A stretch of 64,000 nt of DNA from Synchiropus splendidus (lineage: Eukaryota > Chordata > Actinopteri > Syngnathiformes > Callionymidae). The translations under genes and the position numbers were made by a program. Location of the stretch: NCBI RefSeq assembly GCF_027744825.2, contig NC_071350.1, positions 1,674,001-1,738,000 on the forward strand, written 5' to 3'. Below are positions 61,840-64,000 of this stretch, one piece after another (the stretch's first letter is position 1; every line of letters begins with the position of its first letter). The notes under the pieces are model-generated. The model did not search any database. It was given only the letters and a program-made list of their open reading frames with translations, and was not told where the DNA came from.

Positions 61840-63719
61840 GTTTTTCGAAAGTTATCAACATTTTTATGTTTGGCGTTCCGGAACCCACCTTATCTCAAGC
61901 TGAAAACGCCTTTTCCGCATTGTGCCATAACTTTGCATGGAAGCTTCAGAACATGAAATGTTCACCTCCCACTATAGCAGATAGGGTCTTTCTAGTAGTT
62001 GCTCATCAAATCGAAGAAGTCTGAAGTGTTTTTCGAAAGTTATCAACATTTTTATGTTTGCCGTTCCAGAATCGACCTTATTTCAGGCTAAAAAAGCGTT
62101 GTCTGCATTGTGCCATTACTTTGCATGGAAGTTCCTGAACATGAAATTTTGACCTCCCACTGTAGCAGAAAGGGTCTTTCCAGTAGTTGCACATCAAATC
62201 TAAGCTGTCTGAAGTGTTTTTCCAAAGTTATCAACATTTTTATGTTTGGCGTTCCTGAACCCTCCTTATCTCAGGCTGAAAACAGGTTTTCTGCATTGTG
62301 CCATAACTTTGCAGGGAAGCTTCAGAACATGAAATTTTCACGTCCCACTATAGCAGAAAGGGTCTTTCTAGTAGTTGCACATCAAATCTAAGCTGTCTGA
62401 AGTGTTTTTCGAATGTTATCAACATTTTTATGTTTGGCGTTCCAGAATCGACCTTATCTCAGGCTGAAAACGGGTTGTCTGCATTGTGCCATAACTTTGC
62501 ATGGAAGCTTCCGAACATGAAATTTTAACCTCCCACTATAGCAGAAAGGGTCTTTCTAGTAGTTGCACATCAAATCTAAGCTGTCTGATGTGTTTTACCA
62601 AAGTTATCAACATTTTTATTTTTGGCGTTCCGGAATCGACCTAATCGTAGTCTGAAAACGCGTTTTACACATTGTGCAATAACTTTGCAGGGAAGCTTCA
62701 GAACATGAAATGTTCACATCCCACTATAGCAGAAACGGTCTTTCTAGTAGTTGCACATCAAATCTAAGCTGTCTGAAGTGTTTTTCGAAAGTTATCAACA
62801 TTTTTATGTTTGGCGTTCCGGAACCCACCTTATCTCAAGCTGAAAACGCCTTTTCCGCATTGTGCCATAACTTTGCATGGAAGCTTCAGAACATGAAATG
62901 TTCACCTCCCACTATAGCACATAGGGTCTTTCTAGTAGTTGCTCATCAAATCGAAGCAGTCTGAAGTGTTTTTCGAAAGTTATCAACATTTTTATGTTTG
63001 CCGTTCCAGAATCGACCTTATTTCAGGCTAAAAAAGCGTTGTCTGCATTGTGCCATTACTTTGCATGGAAGTTCCCGAACATGAAATTTTGACCTCCCAC
63101 TGTAGCAGAAAGGGTCTTTCCAGTAGTTGCACATCAAATCTAAGCTGTCTGAAGTGTTTTTCCAAAGTTATCAACATTTTTATGTTTGGCGTTCCTGAAC
63201 CCTCCTTATCTCAGGCTGAAAACAGGTTTTCTGCATTGTGCCATAACTTTGCAGGGAAGCTTCAGAACATGAAATTTTCACGTCCGACTATAGCAGAAAG
63301 GGTCTTTCTAGTAGTTGCACATCAAATCTAAGCTGTCTGAAGTGTTTTTCGAATGTTATCAACATTTTTATGTTTGGCGTTCCAGAATCGACCTTATCTC
63401 AGGCTGAAAACGGGTTATCTGCATTGTGCCATAACTTTGCATGGAAGCTTCCGAACATGAAATTTTAACCTCCCACTATAGCAGAAAGGGTCTTTCTAGT
63501 AGTTGCACATCAAATCTAAGCTGTCTGATGTGTTTTACCAAAGTTATCAACATTTTTATTTTTGGCGTTCCGGAATCGACCTTATCGTAGTCTGAAAACG
63601 CGTTTTACACATTGTGCAATAACTTTGCAGGGAAGCTTCAGAACATGAAATGTTCACATCCCACTATAGCAGAAATGGTCTTTCTAGTAGTTGCACATCA
63701 AATCTAAGCTGTCTGAAGT
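61840..63719. repeat. Tandem duplication of a 940-bp pentamer
   Basis: 61840-62779 and 62780-63719 match at offset 940 bp (5 x 188), with only scattered single differences, e.g. GAAGAAGTCTG versus GAAGCAGTCTG, TTCCTGAAC versus TTCCCGAAC, and AACGGGTTGTC versus AACGGGTTATC. Shared rare marks are TATTTCAGGCTAAAAAAGCG, CATTACTTTGC, CCCTCCTTATC and TATCGTAGTCTG (TAATCGTAG in copy 1). Confidence 0.85.
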
Positions 63720-64000
63720 GTTTTTCGAAAGTTATCAACATTTTTATGTTTGGCGTTCCGGAATCGACCTTATCTCAGGCTGAAAACGCGTTTTACGCAT
63801 TGTGCCACAACTTTCCGGGGAAGCTTCAGAACATGAAATGTTCACCTCCCACTATAGCAGAAAGGGTCTTTCTCGTAGTTGCACATCAAATGTAAGCTGT
63901 CTGAAGTGTTTTTCCAAAGTTATGAACATTTTTATGTTTTGCCTTCCGGAATCAACCTTATCTCAGGCTGAATAGGCGTTTTCTGCATTGTGCCATAACT

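Larger units (their letters stand above)
9691..64000. repeat. 188-bp satellite array, main block (about 289 monomers)
   Basis: The AAGCTTC landmark runs from 9863 to 63820, a distance of 53,957 bp, which is 287 x 188 plus 1. Individual monomers have one- or two-base indels, but the total stays in register, and I found no foreign insertion. All monomers are in the same orientation. The array continues beyond the window. Two common states exist at several sites: GGAACCCACC versus GGAATCGACC, TTTTCTGCATTG versus TTTTACGCATTG, and GAAATTTTCA versus GAAATGTTCA. Short open frames in both strands are by-products of the monomer sequence and end within about 1.3 monomers. Confidence 0.97.

Noticed and set aside
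574..64000. Dozens of similar 60-93-codon open frames on both strands, resembling a multigene family
   Set aside because: They repeat with the 188-bp satellite period, shift frame at each monomer and end at fixed stops. There is no codon-level conservation pattern, splice structure or promoter. They are by-products of the repeat.
2994..64000. CRISPR-like array
   Set aside because: The 188-bp units abut with no unique spacers, and no cas genes are present.

Overview
This window is eukaryotic repetitive DNA, not a gene-bearing region. About 94% of it (three blocks: 574-922, 2994-8567 and 9691-64000) is one head-to-tail tandem satellite with a 188-bp monomer, roughly 320 copies, running past the right edge of the window. 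I see no convincing protein-coding gene of cellular function, no tRNA or rRNA gene, no CRISPR array and no bacterial operon structure. The many short open frames, about 60-93 codons long, are the satellite itself read in a fixed phase. Because 188 is not divisible by 3, each frame shifts at every monomer and soon meets a stop. The organism is most likely a vertebrate, and a ray-finned fish is my best guess. The reasons are the LTR-type retroelement remains, the style of the dispersed repeat at 8.6-9.7 kb, and a long divergent array of nucleosome-scale monomers as expected of centromeric or pericentromeric heterochromatin. I cannot name the species or a database satellite family from sequence alone.

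Layout. 1-573: non-satellite flank of unknown nature that ends abruptly against the array, possibly the end of another element. 574-922: just under two satellite monomers. 923-2993: a 2,071-bp insertion with TGTAGTGA...TCACTACA ends and a 4-bp CCAC target duplication. It looks like a solo LTR with recognisable promoter and polyadenylation signals. 2994-8567: about 30 rather divergent monomers. 8568-9690: a second, composite insertion with a 103-bp minisatellite, a GC-rich stretch with a 42-bp tandem repeat (a proline-rich 14-residue repeat on the minus strand), and a dispersed-repeat-like middle. It is flanked by about 57 bp of duplicated satellite. 9691-64000: about 289 monomers without foreign DNA that I could find.

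Within the array, the monomers are organised by nested, multi-scale duplication. The units are 1, 3, 4, 5, 8, 13, 15, 16, 19 and 20 monomers, and copies often differ by gain or loss of exactly one or two whole monomers, the signature of unequal exchange. The clearest higher-order repeat domain is about 33.9-48.3 kb. The youngest-looking events are at 60.7-63.7 kb, where an exactly repeated monomer is followed by a 940-bp five-monomer tandem duplication. The left part of the array (3-8.6 kb) has more irregular lengths than the right part, consistent with an array edge decaying away from an actively homogenising core. The monomer carries three short perfect dyads (GAAGCTTC, TTCCGGAA and GAAAACGCGTTTTC) and about five CpG sites in an otherwise AT-rich unit. 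These are the best candidates for a function in chromatin, protein binding or DNA folding.
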